From Syntrophaceae bacterium (GTDB lineage: Bacteria > Desulfobacterota > Syntrophia > Syntrophales > Smithellaceae), in NCBI GenBank assembly GCA_018056765.1, contig JAGPFA010000010.1, forward strand, positions 1 through 64,000: a stretch of DNA of 64,000 bases, in the 5' to 3' direction. Positions 54,416 through 61,329 of the stretch are shown here, piece by piece (within the stretch, counting starts at the first letter, position 1; each line of letters begins with the position of its first letter). Below the pieces are notes generated by a model. The model was not told where the DNA came from. It searched no databases and worked only from the letters and a program-made list of their open reading frames with translations. A program made the translations under genes and the position numbers.

Positions 54416-55882
54416 ATTAATCTCGCGCTTGTGCTGGAAAAATCTGTCGAACGCTACCCGGATCGTCCTGCACTGATCGCAGACAGTCGACGTGTAACTT
54501 ACGCAGAACTTGACAATGCCGTGAAGGTGATGATGAGCCACTTGCGGCGTCTGGGGATCAAACAGGGGGACAAGGTCGCACTGATGTTGCCGAATATCCC
54601 CGAGTTTGTTTACTGCTATTTTGCCATTATCCGGGTAGGAGCAGTAGCAGTATTGCTCAATACCTCGTCAACCCCCTACGAGCTTACCTATCTGCTTGAC
54701 AACTGCGACGCAAAAATTATCATCACACAAGCCGCCGGTGAAAAAAAATACAACGAAATCAAGGACCGTCTGACATCCTGTCATCAGGCGTATATCATCA
54801 GTCCGGAAGGAATCACCACGGGCAGCGACAAAGATAAAAACTTCAATGTGGGTGACGTCGCCCCCGTCACCATCGAGCCTGATGATCCGGCCCAGATCAT
54901 CTACACAGCGGGCCTCACTGGAAAACCTCTGGGCGCGGTCCTCACCCACGGCAATCTGTGTGCTGAGCTGAACATGATTCAACCGATTTTCCGCAGACAG
55001 CCGGATGACGTCGGTCTTTGTCTGATACCTCTTTTTCACTCCTTCGGGGCAACAGTAAATATGCTAAACGTCATTCAAGCCGGCTGCAGCACAGTCATGA
55101 TGGACCGTCTGACCATGGAGACCCTCTTTTCCGCCATTGAAAAAGAAAAAATTTCCTATATCTGCTCTGTTCCCCGTCTTTATGTCGGCATGGTTTTTGA
55201 GGAAAAAGCGGCAAAACATGATTTGAGCTCCCTTAAGCTTTGCGTAACGGGCGGCTCGGCCATGCCCCCGGAGTTCATACCCGTCTTTGAGCAGAAATTC
55301 GGCGCACGCCTGCTGGAAGGGTATGGGCTGACAGAAGCCGCGCCTGCCTGTTCCTTCAATCGTATAGAGCGAACCGCAAAACACGGCTCGATCGGCACAG
55401 CCTTGGACGGCATTGACATTAAAATCGTCGATGATGAGGGCCGCGAGCTGCCGCGCCAGGAAACAGGAGAGGTTATCATCCGTGGTGCCAATGTCATGCA
55501 GGGCTACTATAAAGACGAGGCGGCCACCGCTTCCGTCATCAAAGACGGCTGGCTTCACACCGGAGATCTGGGACGGATGGATGAGGAAGGCTATATATTT
55601 CTGACCGGACGCAAAAAAAGAATGATTATCACCAGTGGATTTAATGTCTATCCACAGGAGGTGGAAGACGTTCTTAGACTTCATCCTGCCGTGGCCGATG
55701 TGATAGTGGCGGGCAAAGAAGACCTGATGCGCGGAGAAGTCGTCAAGGCAAGTGTGGTTTTAAGGCAGGGACATCGACCTGAGGAAAAGGAAATCATCCG
55801 CTACTGCAAAGAGTACCTCTCCGCATACAAGGCACCTCGGGAAGTCGAATTTGTCACCTCGCTCGGGACGGCGGGCAGGTAA
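54416..55882 (+). CDS. AMP-dependent acyl-CoA synthetase-like protein, abnormal ends
   Basis: The protein resembles long-chain acyl-CoA ligases (about 488 residues). A5 YGLTEAAPA is near 302, A7 WLHTGDLG near 380, and A8 GRKKRMIITSGFNVYPQEVE near 398. The phosphate loop reads YTAGLTGKPLGAVLTH instead of SGTTGxPKG, so Ser and Lys are replaced. No ATG, GTG or TTG fits the AGGAGG at 54401. An ATT at 54416, 9 nt away, does; the in-frame alternatives are TTG 54359 and GTG 54431. The frame ends SLGTAGR-stop, but the next frame reads TAAGKRKC. The A10 catalytic Lys thus appears lost through one extra G in a GGG run near 55874. It may be a decaying gene, or the window may contain a base error. Confidence 0.7.
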   Translation: MNLALVLEKSVERYPDRPALIADSRRVTYAELDNAVKVMMSHLRRLGIKQGDKVALMLPNIPEFVYCYFAIIRVGAVAVLLNTSSTPYELTYLLDNCDAKIIITQAAGEKKYNEIKDRLTSCHQAYIISPEGITTGSDKDKNFNVGDVAPVTIEPDDPAQIIYTAGLTGKPLGAVLTHGNLCAELNMIQPIFRRQPDDVGLCLIPLFHSFGATVNMLNVIQAGCSTVMMDRLTMETLFSAIEKEKISYICSVPRLYVGMVFEEKAAKHDLSSLKLCVTGGSAMPPEFIPVFEQKFGARLLEGYGLTEAAPACSFNRIERTAKHGSIGTALDGIDIKIVDDEGRELPRQETGEVIIRGANVMQGYYKDEAATASVIKDGWLHTGDLGRMDEEGYIFLTGRKKRMIITSGFNVYPQEVEDVLRLHPAVADVIVAGKEDLMRGEVVKASVVLRQGHRPEEKEIIRYCKEYLSAYKAPREVEFVTSLGTAGR

Positions 55883-55942
55883 AAGGAAGTGCTGATACTG
55901 CCTGCCGGTCAAGAAAAGCACAACAATGGTATCGGCCGGGGC

Positions 55943-56656
55943 TTAAGCTTTCCGGGCACCAACAATCAGAGAGTTGCCGCCCATCAGCACATTCCACGCA
56001 TTTGATTCATCCAGCCAGTATTTGCGTTTGCCTTTTTCACCTTTGATTTTTGTAAACAGAAAAATTACCCACGCCAGAGGAAGAAGCACAAGCTGGCTGT
56101 GTTTTGTCTTTGCGCTTGTCACCGACTCAATTTCCAGCCCCGCATAATTCAGCGCCATTTTCAGAAGGGCAAAGGCCGGTCTGTTGATGTGGCCGTTGTT
56201 TTTCCGCCCGGCGCCGGCGTGAGGCTCAACCGGCTCCAAAATTCCATAAAAAACATTTCTCAGTCTGGCCTCCAGGTGCGAGTAGTTAGGGTAACTCAGC
56301 ATCATCAGACCCCCTTTTTTTAAAACACGGGAAAATTCACGGAAGGTGTGGTACAAATTTTCCACATGTTCCGGCCCTTCGATACAGAAAGCATAATCAA
56401 AAGATTCATCCTCAAAAGGGAATCTCCCGTCCAGGTCTCCCTGAAAAATCGGAATTTCAGGATTGCAAAAATTTCCCGTGCCGATATCCGCCGCCGTGAC
56501 CGTAAACCCCTCGTTGTAGAGCATCCAGGAAAGCCTGCCCGTTCCGGCAGGAAAATCCAGCGCCTTCCCTTTTGGTTTATCTTTGACCAGGTCCACAATC
56601 TTGAAATGAATCTCGTCGAGCGACGCGATTTGAAACTCACGGCCGTGAATCAACAT
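55943..56656 (-). CDS. Class I SAM-dependent methyltransferase
   Basis: This 237-residue methyltransferase of the Methyltransf_11 type has GKALDFPAGTGRLSWML (motif I) near residue 35, VTAADIGTGNF (motif II), SFDYAFCIEGPEHVENLYH near 88 and LMMLSYPNYSHLEARL. Substrate is unknown. The chosen ATG 56656 is the first in frame. It follows a GT2 gene by 35 nt on the same strand; the two may modify one glycan. Confidence 0.88.
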   Translation of the reverse strand: MLIHGREFQIASLDEIHFKIVDLVKDKPKGKALDFPAGTGRLSWMLYNEGFTVTAADIGTGNFCNPEIPIFQGDLDGRFPFEDESFDYAFCIEGPEHVENLYHTFREFSRVLKKGGLMMLSYPNYSHLEARLRNVFYGILEPVEPHAGAGRKNNGHINRPAFALLKMALNYAGLEIESVTSAKTKHSQLVLLPLAWVIFLFTKIKGEKGKRKYWLDESNAWNVLMGGNSLIVGARKA

Positions 56657-56678
56657 TTAACAACCTCACGTTTTGCCA

Positions 56679-56718
56679 ACCTTCTGATCATCTAATCTTC
56701 CCGCCCTCTCATCTTCGT
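56679..56718. repeat. Octamer array overlapping GT2 stop
   Basis: Five 8-nt units (ACCTTCTG, ATCATCTA, ATCTTCCC, GCCCTCTC, ATCTTCGT) lie across the 3' end of the GT2 gene at 56692. ATCATCTA is identical to a unit of the array at 58150-58205. Confidence 0.55.
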
Positions 56719-57663
56719 CCATTTACTTTTCAAATACTGTGTGAACAGACGCCCCGGGCGCAAAAGCCCCCTGTGAATAATTTTACCGTGTCGCAGATCC
56801 CGCCAGGCGTCTGCAGGGGGGATACCGCCCCACAGACGGTTCCAGACCGCCTCGCCGTTTACGACATCTCTGACAAGCTGCTGCTGGTTTTCCCCTGCCT
56901 GCCCCAATAGCCGAAACAATAAGCGCCTGTGAAAAACGAAGGTATCCTCCATGATACACGACCAGTACCCATTTTTGTACATCCTCAGCGCCAGATCGAC
57001 GTTTTCCCAGCCCGCGACAAATTCTTCCTGGAAGCCGCCGAGGCTCAAAAACAAATCCCTGCGCACGGCATAAAACGTCAGAGGCAATTGCGGCAACGGA
57101 CCGCTAATCCGGCCCGGCTTTCGCCCGGCGATGTCGCGCAAAACTGTGTTGATAGCGTCACGAGGTTCATCAGGCAGGCGCTCCGGATCTTTACCTGCCT
57201 TAGCAAGTTCTTTCAGATAAACGTCATAGGACCAGGCGCGGCTGATATTGGCCTTACTAAAATCCTCGTATGCGCTTGCAGGATGAAGTGCTCCGATCTT
57301 TTTATTCGCTTTAAAAACGCGGGCCATTTTCAACAACACTTGCGGCTCCACAATCAAAGCGTCACAGGACACATAAACCAGAATGTCACCCGGATTATCC
57401 AGCGCGCGCACAGCACGATTGAAGCCGCCGCTGCATCCGTAATTACGCCCGTGCTCGATCAGCCGGACACCCGGATAAGAGACAGGCAGACCTCTCAGAT
57501 AGGCTGACGTAACAGGAGCCTCGGCCGGATCGGTGTTGTTCGCGATCACAATATCCGGGTCACCTTCCACAGTGAAAATACTATCCAGCGCCGCCGGCAA
57601 CGCCCGCGGATGGGTGAAAAGATCACCCGGATCATATACGACCAGAATTAGCGTAAATTTCAT
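56692..57663 (-). CDS. Family 2 glycosyltransferase
   Basis: This GT2 enzyme of about 323 residues begins KFTLILVVYDPGDLF and continues DIVIANNTDP and GRNYGCSGGFNRAVRAL. ILVYVSCDALIVEP takes the place of the DxD region, and GWENVDLALRMYKNGYWSCI follows. ATG 57663 has GGAT upstream. A longer frame to 57759 adds 32 residues of repeat-derived sequence, which I reject. It is upstream of a methyltransferase gene in the same direction. Confidence 0.87.
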   Translation of the reverse strand: MKFTLILVVYDPGDLFTHPRALPAALDSIFTVEGDPDIVIANNTDPAEAPVTSAYLRGLPVSYPGVRLIEHGRNYGCSGGFNRAVRALDNPGDILVYVSCDALIVEPQVLLKMARVFKANKKIGALHPASAYEDFSKANISRAWSYDVYLKELAKAGKDPERLPDEPRDAINTVLRDIAGRKPGRISGPLPQLPLTFYAVRRDLFLSLGGFQEEFVAGWENVDLALRMYKNGYWSCIMEDTFVFHRRLLFRLLGQAGENQQQLVRDVVNGEAVWNRLWGGIPPADAWRDLRHGKIIHRGLLRPGRLFTQYLKSKWTKMRGRED

Positions 57664-57792
57664 TTGAATTATCCTGATGCCTGCCAGCCATAGAGAAAGG
57701 TGACTTTCCGTGCTATGGGGCGGGAAAAGAATCTCTCTTCGGGCCGGCTCGACCGGCATCCATTTCTTTTGACCAACCTAAACGTCATCCGG

Positions 57793-57940
57793 GGCAATGT
57801 AGTCATACCGGCGAAGGCCGGTATCCAGTGTTATCAAGTACTTTCTGGATTCCGGGTCAAGCCCGGAATGACTGGAGGAGGTATTATTCAATGGTCTGCT
57901 AATCGCCAGCCACCATTCATCTAACCCTCCAACCCTCCAA
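57793..57940. repeat. 148-nt direct repeat, copy 1 (contains BIME-like element)
   Basis: This is nearly identical to 58027-58174 (offset 234 nt, about three mismatches). Within it, 57802-57872 is a paired-palindrome element. GTCATACCGG and CCGGTATCCAG form one stem; CTGGATTCCGGG and CCCGGAATGAC form the other. Heptamers GCTAATC and GCCAGCC (57898-57911) and the first octamers follow. Confidence 0.9.
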
Positions 57941-57955
57941 TCTTCCAACGCTCCA
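57916..57955. repeat. Octamer array
   Basis: There are five consecutive 8-nt units: TTCATCTA, ACCCTCCA, ACCCTCCA, ATCTTCCA, ACGCTCCA. Units share an A at position 8, a pyrimidine at 7 and C or T at most other places. Heptamers precede it directly. Confidence 0.75.
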
Positions 57956-57971
57956 CCCCGTGGAGCGAATT

Positions 57972-57999
57972 GCCACCAGCCACGAACTACGAGCTAATC
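57972..57999. repeat. Heptamer array
   Basis: There are four consecutive 7-nt units: GCCACCA, GCCACGA, ACTACGA, GCTAATC. GCTAATC also occurs at 57898-57904. Confidence 0.65.
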
Positions 58000-58026
58000 A
58001 AGGGCTTTGCAAAACCCTGCGTAACC

Positions 58027-58174
58027 GGCAATGTCGTCATACCGGCGAAGGCCGGTATCCAGTGTTATCAAGTACTTTCTGGATTCCGGGTCAAGCCCGG
58101 AATGACTGGAGGAGGTATTATTCAAAGGTCTGCTAATCGCCAGCCACCATCCATCTAACCCTCCAACCCTCCAA
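58027..58174. repeat. 148-nt direct repeat, copy 2
   Basis: This is the second copy of the block at 57793-57940, with its BIME-like element at 58036-58106. The identity of about 98 percent points to recent duplication or homogenisation. Confidence 0.9.
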
Positions 58175-58205
58175 ACTTCTAATCATCTAATCTGCTAACT
58201 CTCCA
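58150..58205. repeat. Octamer array (longest)
   Basis: There are seven uninterrupted 8-nt units: TCCATCTA, ACCCTCCA, ACCCTCCA, AACTTCTA, ATCATCTA, ATCTGCTA, ACTCTCCA. This is the clearest example of the 8-nt period. The last two units recur in the same order at 60268-60283. Confidence 0.8.
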
Positions 58206-58262
58206 CCCCCGGCCAGTGGGGGGCATTAGTGGTTGCGCTGTGCGTATTTCTTGCCGTTCATG

Positions 58263-58327
58263 GTGAGCCTGTCGTACCAGAACTGCATTTCATCTTTAAA
58301 TCCCCGCTCATCCTTCGACAGGCTCAG
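58263..58327. repeat. Inverted repeat pair of the TGAGCCTGTCG family
   Basis: TGAGCCTGTCG near 58265 and CGACAGGCTCA near 58316 face each other. A third related sequence, CTGAGCCTGTCGAAGC, is at about 60410-60425. These look like a second dispersed palindromic intergenic repeat family. Confidence 0.55.
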
Positions 58328-58358
58328 GACGAGCGGTGCTTTTAAATGCGTTGCCGTT

Positions 58359-58425
58359 GAGCCATGAGCTGTGGGCTATCAAGCAGCCGTCATTCATCTA
58401 ACCATCCAATCCCCTAATCCTGCTA
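58359..58425. repeat. Heptamer-to-octamer composite array
   Basis: Heptamers GAGCCAT, GAGCTGT, GGGCTAT, CAAGCAG, CCGTCAT (one base shared at the joint) switch to octamers TTCATCTA, ACCATCCA, ATCCCCTA, then a near-unit with one extra base. It lies about 50 nt downstream of the gpmI stop. Confidence 0.6.
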
Positions 58426-58476
58426 CAGCCTGACTTCAACGTCATCCCGAGATAAGTAAGTTGGCCTGAAGCGAAG

Positions 58477-60114
58477 CTATACCTTCGTCATTTCGATGAG
58501 CGAAGGGTCATAATCGTCCGGTTTTTCAAAGCCCAGCAGATTCAATACAGTTGCGGCAATGTTGGCAAGACCTTTTTTTCGAAGGTCCGCCAGACGGTAT
58601 TCGCCGGAAAATTGCGGGTCATAAATCACAAATGGCACAGGATTCAGGCTGTGCGCGGTTTTCACAGATTTCTTGCCTTTTTTGTCCACTGAAAACATCT
58701 CGTCTGCGTTACCATGATCAGCAGTAACGATGGCGATCCCGCCAAGCTCTTTCACCACTTCCAAAAGCTCACCCACACATGCGTCGACCGCTTCCACCGC
58801 CCGAATAGCGGCCTTCGTGGAGCCGGTATGTCCGACCATATCGCCGTTGGGAAAATTTATTCTTCCGAACCGGTAAGAACCGGATCTCAAAAGCTCTATC
58901 GCTTTGAGTGTAATTTCCCGTGCTTTCATCTCAGGAGCTTTATCAAACTCGATCCTATCCGAGGGGATCTCCACGTAAGTTTCCAATGTTTCGTCAATGT
59001 ATCCGGAGCGGTTACCATTCCAGAAATAGGTAACATGACCGTATTTCTGTGTTTCGGACAAGGCAAATGTCCTCACACCGGCGGCGCACAGATATTCACT
59101 CAGCACCCGGTCGATCGCCGGTGGCTGCACAAGATAATTCGGCGGTATGTGGGCATCCCCGTCATATTCCATCATTCCTGCATAGTAAATATCCGGCAGC
59201 GCGCCTCGGTCAAATTCACGGAAATCCTTTTCCGTAAACGCACGTGAAATTTCGATGGCGCGGTCACCCCGGAAATTAAAAAATATGACCGCATCACCGT
59301 CCTGAATCGTCCCCACGGGCTTACCTGTTTGGTCAACCACCACAAAGGCCGGCAGATACTGATCAGTGGCTGCGGGATCTTCGGCATAAAAAGTCTGTAT
59401 CGCCTCAGTGGCGGAGGAAAAGCTACGACCTTGACCTTTGACGTGCGCCTCCCAGCCGCGACGAACAATGTTCCAGTCAGAGTTATACCTGTCCATCGTT
59501 ACCTTCATCCGGCCGCCGCCTGAGGCGATCGCATAATCCAGTCCTTTTTCATCGCAAATATTCTTGAGTTTTTCTTCTGCCGGAGCGACGTAATCCAGTG
59601 CGGTTCTTTCCCCCACGTCCCGGCCGTCGAGCAACGCATGCAAGCGAACTTTTTCAAGTCCCACGCGGGCGCACTCATCAATCAAAATAAACAGCTGGTC
59701 AATATGAGAGTGCACGTTCCCGTCCGACAACAGGCCGATAAAATGAACAGTGCCTCCCTTTTGAGACCGTGAAACTATCGCATCCCAGACATCTGTCTTA
59801 AAAATAGCACCGGTAGTAAGGGCTCTGTTCACCAGACGTGCCCCCTGATCAAAAATCCGGCCCGCACCCAGAGCGTTATGCCCCACCTCACTGTTGCCCA
59901 TATCATCGTCGGAAGGCAACCCTACGGCTGTGCCGTGCGCCTTGAGCTCAGTATAAAAATCAGATGCAAACAGCTTATCCAGCGTGGGCGTCGCCGCCTG
60001 ATAGACAGCGTTCGATTCATCTTTTTTACCAATGCCGATCCCATCCATGATGATCAGCAGTAGCGGCCCTTTACGGCCGGGAAAGTGTTTCAGTTTTTCG
60101 AGATGCAATGACAT
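58477..60114 (-). CDS. gpmI: 2,3-bisphosphoglycerate-independent phosphoglycerate mutase
   Basis: This Mn-dependent glycolytic/gluconeogenic mutase interconverts 3- and 2-phosphoglycerate (545 residues, slightly longer than the usual 510-515). LLLIIMDGIGIGK holds the metal-binding Asp. DDDMGNSEVGHNALGAGR near residue 70 holds the catalytic Ser. HALLDGRDV, FFNFRGDRA and IVTADHGNADEM provide further metal and phosphate ligands. The TAG stop at 58477 is close to a repeat-rich spacer. It stands alone between two repeat-filled gaps. Confidence 0.97.
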   Translation of the reverse strand: MSLHLEKLKHFPGRKGPLLLIIMDGIGIGKKDESNAVYQAATPTLDKLFASDFYTELKAHGTAVGLPSDDDMGNSEVGHNALGAGRIFDQGARLVNRALTTGAIFKTDVWDAIVSRSQKGGTVHFIGLLSDGNVHSHIDQLFILIDECARVGLEKVRLHALLDGRDVGERTALDYVAPAEEKLKNICDEKGLDYAIASGGGRMKVTMDRYNSDWNIVRRGWEAHVKGQGRSFSSATEAIQTFYAEDPAATDQYLPAFVVVDQTGKPVGTIQDGDAVIFFNFRGDRAIEISRAFTEKDFREFDRGALPDIYYAGMMEYDGDAHIPPNYLVQPPAIDRVLSEYLCAAGVRTFALSETQKYGHVTYFWNGNRSGYIDETLETYVEIPSDRIEFDKAPEMKAREITLKAIELLRSGSYRFGRINFPNGDMVGHTGSTKAAIRAVEAVDACVGELLEVVKELGGIAIVTADHGNADEMFSVDKKGKKSVKTAHSLNPVPFVIYDPQFSGEYRLADLRKKGLANIAATVLNLLGFEKPDDYDPSLIEMTKV

Positions 60115-60455
60115 AAGGATACTCCATTACCGCCTCCGGCATGCTCCCGAGAGCCCCTTCGGAGTGCCGACGGCAAGCTATTAACCATCAACTATCAACC
60201 ACGAGCCGCAAACCATGAGCCACGAGCTAATCGCTATTCGCCATTCCTCCAGTCCGCCAACCCTCTAATCTGCTAACTCTCCACCTCCGCCCCGATGAAT
60301 CGGGGCACCTCCGCCGGCGGAGGACAAGAAGGTTGCGCTTCGCTCTTTAGTGCCCGTTCGTGGTGAGCTTTTAATCACCGTTCGTGCCGGGCTTTATTGG
60401 CCGTTCATGCTGAGCCTGTCGAAGCATCCTTTAGCCTTCTGCCCTTAGCCACGAG
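60115..60455. other. Repeat-filled spacer between gpmI and the crotonase gene
   Basis: These 341 nt have no gene. They contain the heptamer-octamer composite at 60183-60283, a copy of the TGAGCCTGTCG repeat near 60410-60425, and a heptamer block that runs into the crotonase stop (60433-60460). Confidence 0.75.
60183..60283. repeat. Heptamer-to-octamer composite array (clearest)
   Basis: Nine 7-nt units run from 60183 to 60245 (AACCATC, AACTATC, AACCACG, AGCCGCA, AACCATG, AGCCACG, AGCTAAT, CGCTATT, CGCCATT). From 60244 there follow five 8-nt units (TTCCTCCA, GTCCGCCA, ACCCTCTA, ATCTGCTA, ACTCTCCA). The phase changes once and is otherwise unbroken over 101 nt. Confidence 0.8.
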
Positions 60456-60460
60456 CTATT
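60433..60460. repeat. Heptamer array meeting the crotonase stop
   Basis: Four 7-nt units (AGCCTTC, TGCCCTT, AGCCACG, AGCTATT) end at the TAG stop of the crotonase gene (60456-60458). AGCCACG also occurs at 60218-60224. Confidence 0.6.
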
Positions 60461-61238
60461 CACCAACAAATGTTGGTTTCCTCTTCTCCAGAAACGCGGT
60501 CATCCCTTCTTTCTGGTCTTTTGTGCTGAAGCATTGCGAGACGCAGGAAAGCTCCAGCTTGACTCCGCCTTCAAGCGACATATCGATACCAAAGTTCATG
60601 GCGTTTTTCGCCATCTTGAGCGCGAAGCCAGGTAAGGTTGTTATCTTTTTGGCCATTTTGGTCGCTTCATCCATTAATTGCGCAGCCGGTACGACTTTGT
60701 TGACCAGCCCGATTTCATAGGCTCTGGCCGCGTTAATCTGAACACCTGTGAGAATCAATTCTTTGGCCACGCCCATACCTACCAGGCGGGGCAGACGTTG
60801 CGTTCCTCCCCAGCCCGGCAGAATCCCGATCAGAATTTCCGGCTGACCGAACATGGCATTTTCCGCGGCGATGCGCATGTCGCAGGCCATGGCGATTTCG
60901 GTGCCGCCGCCGAGGGCAAAGCCATTGACTGCGGCAATAGACGGTTTGCCCATCGTTTCGAGAAAACGTAATGTGCTTTGACCCAGCTCCATGAGCTTCA
61001 TGATTTCCACCGAGGTGAAGTTCTGCATCTGCGAGATATCCGCCCCCGCTACAAAAGCCTTTTCTCCCGCGCCGGTCAGTATCAGAGCCTTGACTTCGTT
61101 GTTTTGGTCGCACTCATAAAGCGCGCAGGACAATTCACTCATCACCTCATAGTTCATCGCGTTTAAAACTTTCGGCCGGTTGAAAGTTATTTTCGCTATT
61201 CCGTCAGTGAGTTCCAGAATAATATTCTTATAGTCCAT
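60456..61238 (-). CDS. Enoyl-CoA hydratase/isomerase (crotonase family)
   Basis: This crotonase of about 260 residues hydrates trans-2-enoyl-CoA in beta-oxidation. The oxyanion segment is AFVAGADISQM near residue 60-70. FALGGGTEIAMACD holds the first catalytic Glu region and FGQPEILIGILPGWGGTQRLPR the second Glu. ATG 61238 has AGGAGG at good spacing; the frame extends to 61286 but across a terminator. It is downstream of the ETF-linked oxidoreductase genes, so a role in fatty-acid or related acyl-CoA oxidation is likely. Confidence 0.94.
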   Translation of the reverse strand: MDYKNIILELTDGIAKITFNRPKVLNAMNYEVMSELSCALYECDQNNEVKALILTGAGEKAFVAGADISQMQNFTSVEIMKLMELGQSTLRFLETMGKPSIAAVNGFALGGGTEIAMACDMRIAAENAMFGQPEILIGILPGWGGTQRLPRLVGMGVAKELILTGVQINAARAYEIGLVNKVVPAAQLMDEATKMAKKITTLPGFALKMAKNAMNFGIDMSLEGGVKLELSCVSQCFSTKDQKEGMTAFLEKRKPTFVGE

Positions 61239-61257
61239 CGTCGTTTCCTCCTTTTTG

Positions 61258-61294
61258 TAAAAAAGCCCCTTGTCCGCAACGAACAAGGGGCTTT
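61258..61294 (-). terminator. Rho-independent terminator downstream of the Fe-S oxidoreductase
   Basis: AAAGCCCCTTGT (61262-61273) and ACAAGGGGCTTT (61283-61294) form a perfect 12-bp stem with a 9-nt loop. Read on the minus strand the stem ends in a run of six T. It lies 36 nt past the oxidoreductase stop and upstream of the crotonase ribosome site, so the crotonase needs its own promoter or read-through. Confidence 0.85.
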
Positions 61295-61329
61295 GTTCAA
61301 TAACCTATGACCAATTGCCTATAGCATGT

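Larger units (their letters stand above)
57664..58476. other. Repeat-filled 813-nt spacer
   Basis: No gene is supported. Open frames of 60-75 codons here are readings through repeats. The spacer contains two copies of a 148-nt direct repeat, each with a BIME-like element followed by heptamers and octamers. It also contains a heptamer block (57972-57999), an inverted repeat pair (58263-58327) and a heptamer-octamer block (58359-58425). Confidence 0.8.

Noticed and set aside
57700-58158. Two similar 62-74 codon frames reading VIPAKAGIQ-type peptides
   Set aside because: They are translations of the paired-palindrome repeat, a common false gene call in genomes with such elements.
57793-58205. 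Possible CRISPR array
   Set aside because: There are only two long repeats (148 nt) with a spacing of 86 nt, and octamers too short and degenerate to be CRISPR repeats; no cas genes are present.
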